A DNA stretch of 64,000 nt, taken from NCBI RefSeq assembly GCF_000344805.1, contig NC_020453.1, positions 6,481,001 through 6,545,000 on the forward strand, in the 5' to 3' direction. Of the stretch, positions 34,371 to 43,091 are shown piece by piece (the stretch's first letter is position 1; the number at the start of each line of letters is the position of its first letter). This stretch comes from Bradyrhizobium oligotrophicum S58. Its GTDB lineage: Bacteria; Pseudomonadota; Alphaproteobacteria; Rhizobiales; Xanthobacteraceae. The position numbers and the translations under genes are program-made. Under the pieces are notes generated by a model. The model was not told the origin of the DNA. It did no database searches and saw nothing but the letters and a program-made list of their open reading frames with translations.

Positions 34371-35398
34371 GCGACCGTCGCCCGGGGATCGGCGATACCG
34401 TAGAGCAGGTCGACCAGGAGATTGACGATCACGAAGATCGTCGCCATCAGCAGCACAAAGCCCTGCACCGGCGCGTAGTCCGAGACCAGGAGCGCATCGA
34501 GCGCGTAGGACGCGACGCCGGGCCAGGAGAACACCTTCTCGACCAGCACGTTCGCGCCCAGCATGGTCGAGAACACGATGCCGGCGATGGTGATGACCGG
34601 CAGGACGGCGTTGCGCAGCGCGTAGGTCACGACGATGCGCCACCACGACAGCCCGACCGAGCGCGCCGTGCGGATGAAATCGCTGCCGAGCGACACCAGC
34701 ATCGAGGCGCGGGTGATGCGCGCCAAGGGCGCGATCACGAACAGCGCCATCGTGAAGGCCGGCAGCATCAGCTGCCGCGCCGCCGCCGACCAGCCGTCGA
34801 GATCGCCGGCGAGCAGGAAGTCGATCAGCAGGAAACCGGTGCGCGACGGCGGCAGAGTGGTGAAGATGTCGATCCGTCCTGTGGGGTCCGGGGCGAAGCC
34901 GAGCAGATAGTAGAACACGTAGATCAGCAGCAGGCCGGAGACGAAGGTCGGCACGCAGACGCCGAGCGAACAGAACAGCCGCACGCCATGATCGAGCAGC
35001 GATCCCGGACGGAGCGCCGCGACGACACCGAGCGGCACCGCCGAGACCAGCGCGATCAGCAGCGCCGTCAAGGTCAGCTCCAGCGAGGCCGGCAGCCGCT
35101 CCTTGAGATCCTTGGCCACCGCCTGCCCGGTCATCATCGAGCGGCCGAGATTGCCGCGGGCGACGTCGGCGAGATAGATCGCCAGCTGGTTCGGCAGCGG
35201 CTTGTCCAGCCCGAGCTGCCGGCGGATCACCTCGATCTCCTCCTGGCCGGCATTGGGGCCCGAGGCGAAGAACACCGCGGGATCACCCGGCAGCACGCGC
35301 ATCAAGAGGAAGGTGAAGACCAGCACGCCGAACAGCGCCGGCAGCGACGAGACGAAGCGCCGTCCCGCCCGAGCCAAGGTCGCGCCGATCGTGCCCAT
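34367..35398 (-). CDS. dppB: Peptide-type ABC transporter permease, DppB-like
   Basis: Protein of 343 residues with an N-terminal helix, a long periplasmic loop (RRQLGLDKPLPNQLAIYLADVARGNLGRS region) and five further helices. The coupling loop is FIRTARSVGLSWWRIVVTYALRNAVLP. ATG 35398 has GGAGG 4 bases upstream. It lies 17 bases after dppA and translationally couples to dppC. Confidence 0.92.
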   Translation of the reverse strand: MGTIGATLARAGRRFVSSLPALFGVLVFTFLLMRVLPGDPAVFFASGPNAGQEEIEVIRRQLGLDKPLPNQLAIYLADVARGNLGRSMMTGQAVAKDLKERLPASLELTLTALLIALVSAVPLGVVAALRPGSLLDHGVRLFCSLGVCVPTFVSGLLLIYVFYYLLGFAPDPTGRIDIFTTLPPSRTGFLLIDFLLAGDLDGWSAAARQLMLPAFTMALFVIAPLARITRASMLVSLGSDFIRTARSVGLSWWRIVVTYALRNAVLPVITIAGIVFSTMLGANVLVEKVFSWPGVASYALDALLVSDYAPVQGFVLLMATIFVIVNLLVDLLYGIADPRATVA

Positions 35399-35415
35399 GG
35401 TCCTCCGCCGCCCCT

Positions 35416-37035
35416 CTATTTGCGGCTCAGGTTACGATAATCGACTTGCCGGGTGAACTGGTAGACGTAGCCGTCCACCGTCGGCTGCATCACCGCGTCC
35501 TGCGCCGCCTGCCAGATCGGGATCTGGAACATCTGGTCGAAATGGATGGCGTTGAGCTCCTTGCCCTCTTCCTCGTATTTCGCCTTGTCGGCCTCGAAGC
35601 GCGCCGCCTGGGCCACCTTCTCGAGCTCGGCATTGTCGGTGGAGGAGTAGTTCCAGCGCTGCTTGCCGGTGTAGAAGTTGCGGTAGAAGTAATCGGTCGA
35701 GGGCAGCCAGGCGACGATGCCTTCGGTGAAGAACGGCAGCTTCTTCTCGTTGATCGCGGTCGACATCTGCGCGTCCGGCAGCTTCTGGATGTCCACCGTG
35801 ATGCCGATCTTGCCGAGTTGCTCCTTCACCAGCGCCGCCATCGGCTCGGCGGTCGCGGCCTGGCCGACATTGAAGCTGAAGGTGGTCGCGAAACCCTCGG
35901 GCAGTCCGGCCTCCTTCAGATAGGCCTTGGCTTTCTCCAGATCGAGCTTGATCGGCTGCGGGATCGGATAGCCGCCGCTCGGCGGCTTGCCGTCGGCCCA
36001 GGTCGCACCGTAGAGCGGCGCGCCACGGCCGAACAGCGCCGCCTTGAACATGTCGTCATAGGGCAGCGCATAGGCGATGGCGCGGCGCACATTGACGTTG
36101 TCGAACGGCGGAATGGTGTTGTTCATCGAGATGAAGGTCACCGCATTGTATTGCGGCGTCGAGATCACCTTCAGCTTGCCCTTGCCTTCGAGCGCCTGCA
36201 CGTCGCTGGCCTGGAGGTCGATGACGAGATCGGCATCGCCGCGCTCGACCAGATTGGCGCGCGTCGCCGGCTCGGGCACCGACTGGATGATCAGCCGCTT
36301 GAACGCCGCCGGCTTGTCCGCCGTGCCGCGATTCCAGGCGTCATTGCGCTTGGCGATCACCTGCTCGCCCGGCTTGAAGGTCTCGACGATGTAGGCGCCG
36401 CTGCCGGCCGCGTTCTCCTTGGTCCAGTTCAGCGCCCACGGATCCTCGGCGGTCGCATGCGCCTTGGCGAGCTTGGAGTTGATGATGATCGGATAGACGG
36501 TCGCAAGGTTCGGCAGCGCCAGCTTGTCCGGCTTCGGCAGCGTCACTTCGATGGTCAAGGGATCGATCACCTTGAACTGATCCGCCGAGGTCAGCGAGCC
36601 CGTCAATAGCTGCGCCTTGCCGAGGATCGGCGCGGTGACGCAACGGTCGAGCGACCATTTGACATCCTCGGCCGTGACCGGCGAGCCGTCCTGGAATTTT
36701 GCGTCGGGCCGCAGCTTGAAGGTGATCTTCAAGCCGTCGGGACTGACCTGAAAGGATTCGGCGAGCTCCCCGGTGATGGTGTCCAGATCGAACACCCATT
36801 TACCATTGAGCTGCTTGCGACCGAACGACACCAAGCGATCGTAGCTCGACATCGACAGCGCGAAAGCCTCGCGCGTCGAGCCCGGAATGTTCGGATCGAG
36901 CGTGTTGACGGTGGCGCCGGTGACGTAGCGCAGGGTTTCGGCGCGGCTCTGCGCATGCGCAGCCGGCGCGGCGAACGTCACTGCGAGCAAGGCGGACGCC
37001 GCGAACAACGAACGTTTGGACATCATGTAGCTCAT
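35416..37035 (-). CDS. dppA: Peptide-type ABC transporter substrate-binding protein (SBP_bac_5)
   Basis: Protein of 539 residues. A Sec signal (MSKRSLFAASALLAVTFAAPAAHAQ) precedes the family-5 binding fold, with TLDPNIPGSTREAF, YDRLVSFG, FKLRPDAKFQDGSPVTAEDVKWSLDR and GSGAYIVETFKPGEQV. The start is taken at ATG 37035 (MSYMMSKRS); ATGs at 37026 and 37023 are alternatives. Binding proteins of this group take up peptides, but also opines, nickel chelates and other amides, so the ligand is open. A consensus sigma-54 promoter lies 77-92 bases upstream, which points to nitrogen control. Confidence 0.93.
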   Translation of the reverse strand: MSYMMSKRSLFAASALLAVTFAAPAAHAQSRAETLRYVTGATVNTLDPNIPGSTREAFALSMSSYDRLVSFGRKQLNGKWVFDLDTITGELAESFQVSPDGLKITFKLRPDAKFQDGSPVTAEDVKWSLDRCVTAPILGKAQLLTGSLTSADQFKVIDPLTIEVTLPKPDKLALPNLATVYPIIINSKLAKAHATAEDPWALNWTKENAAGSGAYIVETFKPGEQVIAKRNDAWNRGTADKPAAFKRLIIQSVPEPATRANLVERGDADLVIDLQASDVQALEGKGKLKVISTPQYNAVTFISMNNTIPPFDNVNVRRAIAYALPYDDMFKAALFGRGAPLYGATWADGKPPSGGYPIPQPIKLDLEKAKAYLKEAGLPEGFATTFSFNVGQAATAEPMAALVKEQLGKIGITVDIQKLPDAQMSTAINEKKLPFFTEGIVAWLPSTDYFYRNFYTGKQRWNYSSTDNAELEKVAQAARFEADKAKYEEEGKELNAIHFDQMFQIPIWQAAQDAVMQPTVDGYVYQFTRQVDYRNLSRK

Positions 37036-37111
37036 CGCCCCTGTTCCCTCGGTAGTCTCGAAATCCGGGACCAAATCCCCTGCCAGCAGTCACCGGCGAC
37101 CCCAGCGCAGC

Positions 37112-37127
37112 AGCAAATCACGTGCCA
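37112..37127 (-). promoter_or_regulatory. Sigma-54 (-24/-12) promoter of dppABC-DF
   Basis: Reading on the minus strand, TGGCACGTGATTTGCT fits the RpoN consensus TGGCACG-N4-TTGCW at every fixed position. Transcription would begin near 37101, giving a leader of about 66 bases before ATG 37035. No NtrC-type enhancer was recognised nearby. Confidence 0.8.
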
Positions 37128-37184
37128 TCGAAGATGACGAGAGGGTTCTGATTGATGCGGCGCCGCACGCGCGCGCGGGAAGGT

Positions 37185-38612
37185 TCAGCGCTCGGCTGCG
37201 GCATCACGCCGAACGGTGGCCTGCTTCACGTCGTAGACTTGGAAGGCCGCCCAATGCGCGTCGATGTCGGCCTTGAACAGCCCCCGCGTCAGGCCGTGCA
37301 CCAGCTTCGGCACCGCGGTCGTCATCGCGTTGATGGACGAGCCCGACGCGCCGAAGCTCATCGTGGATGCGATGGCGAATACGTGGATGTCGCTGATCCA
37401 CGGCGTCTCGCCTTGCCTGCGCTCACACAACGCATAGTCGTCGGCGAGGTAGGGGAAAGCGCCGAGCCGCTCGTTGCGCTCGCTTCCATCAGGCGTGTAG
37501 CGATCGGACCATCGGGCGATGTTCGCGGCAAAGCGCCTCAATTCCGGACGCTGCGTAAAATCCATCGTGATGCCGGTGGCGCCGATCACGAAATCGGCCA
37601 TGATCTCGCCCTTCGCCGTCTGCAGCACCAAGCCATCAGCGGTGTCCCGCGCGCTCACGACGGGCGCTCCCTCATGCAGATGGAACACGGAATGAACGGC
37701 GCAGCGATCATAGGTGTGCTGCGGAAAGCCCTCGCGCAATTCGAGGACCGCGCGCATGAAGCGCCAGCGCCAGGCATCGTCGAGCTCGGAGAAATGCCGG
37801 AGGAAGCCGCGGAACGTCAGCCAGCGATACGGCTGGATCAGCTGGATCTCGGCACGGCGGCACAGCAGATCGACGCGCGCGGCGCCCGCCTCGAGCGCGA
37901 CGGCCGCATTGTCGAAGGCCGACGCACCGGCGCCGATCACCGCCACACGGCGGCCGCGTAACGCACCGAAGTCGATCTCCGTCCCCGAATGAACGCAGCG
38001 CGTCGCCGGCAGATGGCGCAGCGGCGCCGGAATGCTCCAACCGCCCATGCCTTCCTGTCCGGTTGCCAGCACGATCTTGCGCGCATACAGCACCGTCTCG
38101 CCATCCTTGCTGCGCACCGTCGCCCGCAGCAGGCCGTCGGCCGCCGGCGCGATGTCGACGACCTCGCAGCCGTTGCGGACGGGAAGGTCGAGCACCTCGC
38201 GATACCACACGAGGTACGCTGCCCAATATTCGCGCGGAATGAGATCAAGATCGCGCCAGCTCTGTTCGCCGAATTTCGCCTCGTGCCACGCCTGATAGGT
38301 CAGACTCGGAATGTCGAGATCCGGTCCGGTGAAGTCCTTCGGGCTGCGCAAGGTCGGCATGCGCGCATAGGTCCGCCAAGGCCCTTCACGGCCGTGCTGC
38401 GCCTTGTCGAGCACCAGGATGTTGGTGACGCGCGAGCGCAGCAGCCCGAACGCGGTCGCCAGTCCCGACTGCCCGCCACCGACGATCAGCACATCGACGG
38501 CAGGTTGGCCGTCGGGACCGGTCCGCGGCTTCAGCCATTGCGCACTCGGATGCGCAATCCTTGCGAGATCGGCGCGGACTTGCGCAGTGAGCACGGCCAG
38601 ATCGCTGCTCAT
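37185..38612 (-). CDS. FAD/NAD(P)-binding monooxygenase-like oxidoreductase
   Basis: Protein of 475 residues. The first Rossmann motif is VLIVGGGQSGLATAFGLL (42-59) for FAD and the second is VAVIGAGASAFDNAAVAL for NAD(P), with ATG near IGATGITMDF, as in flavin-containing monooxygenases. The FMO fingerprint is only partial (CVHSGTEIDF). It could hydroxylate or Baeyer-Villiger-oxidise a nitrogenous or carbonyl compound. ATG 38612 overlaps the SDR stop (ATGA), so the two are co-translated. The substrate is unknown; the hydantoinase and peptide-type transporter nearby suggest a role in modifying an imported amide. Confidence 0.8.
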   Translation of the reverse strand: MSSDLAVLTAQVRADLARIAHPSAQWLKPRTGPDGQPAVDVLIVGGGQSGLATAFGLLRSRVTNILVLDKAQHGREGPWRTYARMPTLRSPKDFTGPDLDIPSLTYQAWHEAKFGEQSWRDLDLIPREYWAAYLVWYREVLDLPVRNGCEVVDIAPAADGLLRATVRSKDGETVLYARKIVLATGQEGMGGWSIPAPLRHLPATRCVHSGTEIDFGALRGRRVAVIGAGASAFDNAAVALEAGAARVDLLCRRAEIQLIQPYRWLTFRGFLRHFSELDDAWRWRFMRAVLELREGFPQHTYDRCAVHSVFHLHEGAPVVSARDTADGLVLQTAKGEIMADFVIGATGITMDFTQRPELRRFAANIARWSDRYTPDGSERNERLGAFPYLADDYALCERRQGETPWISDIHVFAIASTMSFGASGSSINAMTTAVPKLVHGLTRGLFKADIDAHWAAFQVYDVKQATVRRDAAAER

Positions 38613-39370
38613 GCTGCCAGCCAGCCGCCGTCGACCGGCAGCACGATGCCGGTCGTGAACGAAGCCTCGTCGCTGGCGAGAAACAGCGCCGCGGCGGCGA
38701 CTTCGTCGGCCTCGCCGAAGCGCTTCATGGCATGGCGCTGGCGCGAGGCTTCGCGCACGGCTTGCGAATCGGCATGGCGGGCGAAGCTCCTGCGCAGCAG
38801 CGGCGTGTCGATCGCGCCCGGCGCCAGCGCATTGACGCGGATGCCGTCGGGCGCGAAGTCGACCGCCATCGTCCGCGTCAGGCTGATGATCGCGCCCTTG
38901 GCTGCGATATAGGCGCTGTTGCCCTTGCCGCCGGCGACAGCGAGTTGCGACGCCACGGTGATGATGGACCCTGACTTTTGCCGCTGCATGATCGGCACCG
39001 CGACCTTGGCCCACAGCCAGGTGCCGCCGACATTGGCGCTGAACACTGCATCCCAATCGGCGGGATCGGTGCTGACGACGGTGCCGCCACAGGAGAAGCC
39101 GGCCGCGGTCATCAGCACGTCGAGGCGGCCGCGCGTCGCAGTCACGCTCTCGATCGTCGACCGGGCGAAGTCGGCGTCGCCGACATCGCCGACATGGACG
39201 CTGCCGTCGCCCCCTGCGGCGCGCAGCATTGCGAGCGTCTCGGCAGCGCCTGCAGCATCGCGATCGACCAGCGCGAGATGCGCGCCTTCGCGCGCGAACA
39301 TTGCCGCACTGGCGCGCCCGATGCCCGAGCCACCGCCAGTGATGACCGCGACCTTTCCCGCCAGCCTCAT
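38609..39370 (-). CDS. Short-chain dehydrogenase/reductase
   Basis: Protein of 253 residues (MRLAGKVAVITGGGSGIGRASA). SDR features are TGGGSGIG, VGDVGD, catalytic Ser in TVASQLAV and YIAAK. The usual NNAG is MTAAG here, a mild deviation. ATG 39370 lies one base after the epimerase stop; an ATG at 39391 inside that gene is the alternative. It is flanked by an epimerase-type gene and a flavoprotein gene in an overlapping operon. Substrate unknown. Confidence 0.87.
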   Translation of the reverse strand: MRLAGKVAVITGGGSGIGRASAAMFAREGAHLALVDRDAAGAAETLAMLRAAGGDGSVHVGDVGDADFARSTIESVTATRGRLDVLMTAAGFSCGGTVVSTDPADWDAVFSANVGGTWLWAKVAVPIMQRQKSGSIITVASQLAVAGGKGNSAYIAAKGAIISLTRTMAVDFAPDGIRVNALAPGAIDTPLLRRSFARHADSQAVREASRQRHAMKRFGEADEVAAAALFLASDEASFTTGIVLPVDGGWLAA

Positions 39371-39371
39371 C

Positions 39372-40343
39372 TCAGTCTCTCCCGTATTCATCGAACCAGC
39401 GGCCGAAATGCTCGGCGGACGCTGCGCAATCGAAACGCGCGCGCCAAGCGAACTCGTCCGCCAACCGCGTCGTCGACAGGCGTCCACGGTTCGGCGCAAA
39501 CACCGGCACGGTCGGCGCTTCGTCCCGGTCCGCTAGCCGGCAGACGAAGCCGGGCCGGTCTAGCGCGAAGGCGCGGCCCCAAGCTTCAGCCGTGAACGTG
39601 GCTTCGTTGGAAATGTTGTAGAGCGTGTGCTGCGGCCGCTCCGCCGCCAGCAACAAGCAGACGGCATCGGCGACATCGACTGCGTAGACCCAGTCCTTGT
39701 CGCCCGGCTCGTTCAAAAATGCCGGCTCGTTGCGCGCGCAGCAGGTTGCGATCAGCGCCTGCGGCGACGGCGTGTCACGCACGCCGCCGCCACGCTCGAA
39801 CGGGCCGAACACCGCCGAAAGTCTCACGCTGATCACGTCGGTCTGCCACAGATCCGACAGCCGCGCGGCGACGCGCTCGGAGGCAAACTTGCTGATCGCA
39901 TAGAGCGACACCGGCTCGCATGGCGTGGTCTCCTCCAGCACGGCGAAGCGCTGGCCGCTGGCGCCATAGGCGGCCGCCGATGACAGGTTGATCACGCGGC
40001 GGACATCGGCGCTGCGCGCAGCCTGCAGGATCGGCACCTGCGCCAGCAGGTTGACCGCGAGAATGCGCTCGGGGTCGGCGGCATCGCGCTCAGGACCCGC
40101 GGTGATCGCCGCCCCCAGCACGACGGCATCGCAGCCGCCGGCTACGGCGGCCGCGACAGCGCTCGCGTCGGTGACATCGCCGGTGATGACGTGCAGACGC
40201 TCACCATGCGACGCGAAGGCGCGCTGCGCGGCCTTCGGCAAGGGAGCCGCATCGAAGATGGTCACGACATGCCCGCGCTCGAGCAGACCTTGCGCGACGT
40301 TGAGCCCGACGAAGCCCGCGCCACCGAAGATCAGGACATGCAT
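39372..40343 (-). CDS. NAD-dependent epimerase/dehydratase family protein
   Basis: Protein of 323 residues of the extended SDR family: GGAGFVGLNVAQGLLERGH for NAD, INLSSAAAYG, and the catalytic pair in LYAISKFASERVA. The C-terminal half (GDKDWVYAVDVADAV, YNISNEATFTAEAWG) fits sugar or uronate dehydrogenases/epimerases. It starts the three-gene set epimerase-SDR-flavoprotein. A repeat-filled gap of 234 bases separates it from the hydantoinase on the same strand, so it may be a continuation of that operon. Confidence 0.84.
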   Translation of the reverse strand: MHVLIFGGAGFVGLNVAQGLLERGHVVTIFDAAPLPKAAQRAFASHGERLHVITGDVTDASAVAAAVAGGCDAVVLGAAITAGPERDAADPERILAVNLLAQVPILQAARSADVRRVINLSSAAAYGASGQRFAVLEETTPCEPVSLYAISKFASERVAARLSDLWQTDVISVRLSAVFGPFERGGGVRDTPSPQALIATCCARNEPAFLNEPGDKDWVYAVDVADAVCLLLAAERPQHTLYNISNEATFTAEAWGRAFALDRPGFVCRLADRDEAPTVPVFAPNRGRLSTTRLADEFAWRARFDCAASAEHFGRWFDEYGRD

Positions 40344-40398
40344 GGAATCGCCCCTTCCCCGCGCACCGATCGAAGATGGGCATCCAGCTCTCTCCACA

Positions 40399-40521
40399 CG
40401 TCATGGCCGGGCGCCGTCCCGGCCATCCACGTCGTTCGTCGTCGAGAGAAGGTGGATGCCCGGGCCTTCGCCGCGCTGAAGGGGCTTCGGCCCCGCAGGC
40501 GGGTCAAGCCCGAGCATGACG
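40399..40521. repeat. Palindromic intergenic repeat, family C-like
   Basis: Bounded by CGTCATG (40399-40405) and CATGACG (40515-40521), with internal complementary parts GGCCGGGC...GTCCCGGCC and GGGGCTTCGGCCCC. It fills the gap between the epimerase and hydantoinase genes. The GGGTCAAGCCCGAGCATGACG ending is a form I recall from many Bradyrhizobium intergenic spaces. Confidence 0.7.
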
Positions 40522-40577
40522 ACTGAGTACGATGTGAAAGCGAGACCATCACGAGCGATTTCACCGCGCCCTTATCT

Positions 40578-42047
40578 TCACAGCAGCTTCGCCCCGAAAT
40601 TCTGTTCGGGATCCATGTCTGGCACCAGGCGCCCGATCGGCTTCGCGGCCTCGCCGCCGCTGCGCGCGAGGAACTGGCCGGAGCCCGGCCGCGCTGAGAT
40701 CTTGCCGCCGTCGACGATGACGCGGCCGCGGGACAGCACCGTCACCGGCCAGCCCTGCACGCTACGGCCGGCAAACGGCGTGTAGCCGGCAAGGTCATGC
40801 ATCATGGCATCGCTGATGGTGACGCGCTTGTCCGGATCCCACAGCGCGATGTCGGCATCGGCGCCGATCGCGATCGCGCCTTTCTTCGGATGCAGATTGT
40901 AGATCTTCGCTGGCGCCGTCGCGGTGAGCTCGACGAACTTGTTGAGGCCGAGCCGCCCCTTCGACACCATCGCATCGAACAGCAGCGGCAACCGCAGCTC
41001 CAGCCCCGGCAGGCCGTTGGCGACCTGCTTGAAATTGGGATTGGGGCCGGCGCGCAGCTTGCCGGTCTCGTCGAACCGGTACGGCGCGTGGTCAGACGAG
41101 ATGGTCTGCAGATCGCCGAGCGACAACGCCTGCCACAGCGCCTCCTGGTCGGGCGCGCGGCGCGGCGGCGGGCTGCACATCCACTTCGCGCCCTCGATGC
41201 CGGGCTTGTCGAGATCCTCAGCCGTCATGAACAGATATTGCGGACAGGTTTCCGCGAACACCTTCAGTCCCTGCCCGCGCGCATCGCGGATCACCTTGGC
41301 GCCCTCAGCCGTCGAGACGTGGAAGATCATGATCGGCTGATCGACCAGCGCGGCCATGCCGATGAGACGGTTGAAGGCCTCGGCTTCGGAGAAGCGGGCG
41401 TGGCTGATGGCATGATATTTCGGCGCGGTGTAGCCGCGCGCCAGCAGCCGCTTGACCATCCAGGAGATGATGCCGTGGTTCTCGGCGTGCGCACACAGCA
41501 TCGCGCCGCCCTCGCGCGCGGCGACGAGAATGTCGAGCAGCGGCTCGTCATCGATCTTGAGTCGGTCATAGGTCATGAAGATCTTGATCGAGCCGTGGCC
41601 CTGGCGGATCAGTGCCGGCAGGTCGCGCTCCAGCGTCTCCCTGGTCGGATCGGCGACGATCATGTGGAACGCGTAGTCGATGACCGCGCCCTTGCGCGCC
41701 AGCCCGTGATAGTCCTCGACCACCTGCGACAGCTGCATCCCGACATGCTGGGCCGCGAATGAGATCACGCTGGTGGTGCCGCCGAACGCGGCGGAGGTGG
41801 TGGCGCTCTCGAACGTGTCGGCGTTGACGATGCCCGCCGCCGACAGCTGCTCGATATGGCAATGGCTGTCGACGCCGCCAGGCAGCACGAACTTGCCGCG
41901 CGCATCGATCTCGCGCTTGGCGGGCCCAAGGCCGCGGCCGATCGCCGCGATGCTCTCGCCTGATATGGCGATATCGGCCTCGAACATGTCGGTCGTGGTG
42001 GCGACGCGCCCTCCCCGGATGATCAGGTCATAGGCCGGCTCGGTCAT
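40578..42047 (-). CDS. Dihydropyrimidinase/D-hydantoinase-type cyclic amidohydrolase
   Basis: Protein of 489 residues of the cyclic amidohydrolase family. All binuclear-metal ligands can be placed: H62 and H64 (DSHCHIEQ), carbamylated K155 (SIKIFMTY), H187 (CAHAENHG), H243 (FHVSTAEG) and D319 (SSDHAPY). It opens dihydropyrimidines or 5-substituted hydantoins to N-carbamoyl amino acids. GAGGAG lies 6 bases upstream of ATG 42047. It is divergent from an Asp/hydantoin racemase gene and close to two N-carbamoylase-like genes, the classic hydantoin-utilisation set. A weak -24/-12 element lies at 42120-42135. Confidence 0.93.
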   Translation of the reverse strand: MTEPAYDLIIRGGRVATTTDMFEADIAISGESIAAIGRGLGPAKREIDARGKFVLPGGVDSHCHIEQLSAAGIVNADTFESATTSAAFGGTTSVISFAAQHVGMQLSQVVEDYHGLARKGAVIDYAFHMIVADPTRETLERDLPALIRQGHGSIKIFMTYDRLKIDDEPLLDILVAAREGGAMLCAHAENHGIISWMVKRLLARGYTAPKYHAISHARFSEAEAFNRLIGMAALVDQPIMIFHVSTAEGAKVIRDARGQGLKVFAETCPQYLFMTAEDLDKPGIEGAKWMCSPPPRRAPDQEALWQALSLGDLQTISSDHAPYRFDETGKLRAGPNPNFKQVANGLPGLELRLPLLFDAMVSKGRLGLNKFVELTATAPAKIYNLHPKKGAIAIGADADIALWDPDKRVTISDAMMHDLAGYTPFAGRSVQGWPVTVLSRGRVIVDGGKISARPGSGQFLARSGGEAAKPIGRLVPDMDPEQNFGAKLL

Positions 42048-42119
42048 CGCGATCTCCTCGTCAGTTCTGCCATATGGAACACCGCGTCGTTGCGGGGCGC
42101 CGTCGCGTCAGCGCATGAT

Positions 42120-42135
42120 GGCATCATCGGCACCA
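42120..42135 (-). promoter_or_regulatory. Weak sigma-54-like element upstream of the hydantoinase gene
   Basis: On the minus strand TGGTGCCGATGATGCC keeps the essential GG and GC at the right spacing but departs from consensus in four other places. A transcript would start near 42109, about 60 bases before ATG 42047. It overlaps the 13-base dyad ATGATGGCATCAT at 42115-42127. Proximity to the good element on the other strand is the main reason to report it. Confidence 0.35.
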
Positions 42136-42147
42136 TTGCGTCATCCG

Positions 42148-42163
42148 TGGCATAGTGATTGCC
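42148..42163 (+). promoter_or_regulatory. Sigma-54 (-24/-12) promoter of the racemase gene
   Basis: TGGCATAGTGATTGCC agrees with TGGCAY-N5-TTGC, with GG and GC ten bases apart as required. Transcription would start near 42174, about 30 bases upstream of ATG 42203. Confidence 0.7.
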
Positions 42164-42202
42164 TGTCACGCGCCGTCAACACAGAAGAAGCAGGTCCCTC
42201 CC

Positions 42203-42862
42203 ATGTCCCGCCCGCGCATCACCGTGATCAACCCGAACTCCAACCAGATGGTCACGGATGGGCTCGCCGCGGCACTGACGCCACTGATGTTTGCGGACGG
42301 ACCGGAGATCGTTTGCGAGACCTTGAAGGAAGGGCCGTTCGGCGTCGAGAGCCAGAAGGACGCTGACAGCGTCACCCTACCGCTGCGGCGTTTCGTCGAG
42401 GGCGACAATGCATCGAGCGCCTTCGTGATCGCCTGCTACAGCGACCCGGGACTGCATGTCTGCCGCGAGGCCACGACGCGCCCGGTACTCGGCATCGCCG
42501 AGTGCGGCGTGCTGACCGCGCTGACCCGCGCCGACACGTTCGGCGTGATCGCGATCGCGCAGCGCTCGATCCGCCGCCACATCCGCTATCTCCGCCAGAT
42601 GGGGCTGATGGACCGGCTCGCCGCCGAGCGGCCGCTCGACATGACGGTCGCGGAAACCGCTTCAGGCGAAGGCACCCTGGCAAAGATGATCGCGGTCGGC
42701 CGCGCGCTGAAGGACGAAGACGGCGCCGGCGCCATCGTCATGGGCTGCGCCGGCATGGCGCGCCATCGCAAGAACCTCGAGGACGCGCTCGGCATTCCCG
42801 TCATCGACCCGACCCAGGCCGCGGTGACGATGGCGCTGGGCGCGGTGGCGTTTGCGGGGTGA
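42203..42862 (+). CDS. Asp/Glu/hydantoin racemase family protein
   Basis: Protein of 219 residues. The two catalytic cysteines expected in the family are C78 (FVIACYSDPG) and C182 (VMGCAGM), and INPNSNQMVTDG at the N-terminus fits hydantoin racemases. It would interconvert D and L forms of 5-substituted hydantoins so that a stereospecific hydantoinase/carbamoylase pair can use both. Allantoin racemase and aspartate racemase are alternatives. The ribosome site before ATG 42203 is weak. Confidence 0.88.
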   Translation: MSRPRITVINPNSNQMVTDGLAAALTPLMFADGPEIVCETLKEGPFGVESQKDADSVTLPLRRFVEGDNASSAFVIACYSDPGLHVCREATTRPVLGIAECGVLTALTRADTFGVIAIAQRSIRRHIRYLRQMGLMDRLAAERPLDMTVAETASGEGTLAKMIAVGRALKDEDGAGAIVMGCAGMARHRKNLEDALGIPVIDPTQAAVTMALGAVAFAG

Positions 42863-42906
42863 GTAGCGATTTCGGGCAGGCTCCGCTGACTGCGCCATAT
42901 TAAGCT

Positions 42907-43021
42907 GTCGTCCCGGCCTTGAGCCGGGACCCATAACCACCGTCCGTGGTGAGGCAGGCAACTGCCAGTTACGTCCCTCGATAGCTTCCGCGGTATGGGT
43001 CCCCGCGTTCGCGGGGACGAC
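42907..43021. repeat. Palindromic intergenic repeat, family C
   Basis: Outer arms GTCGTCCCGGC-type (42907 onward) and GCGGGGACGAC (to 43021), with second-level arms GGGACCCATA and TATGGGTCCC. It fills the gap between two convergent genes (racemase and amidase) and may terminate both. This form is, from memory, frequent in Bradyrhizobium. Confidence 0.7.
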
Positions 43022-43091
43022 ACCATTATTGTAGCGCTTTAGAGCACAACAACCTTGTATGGCTCATCTCATCAGCTCAGACAGCGCCGCT

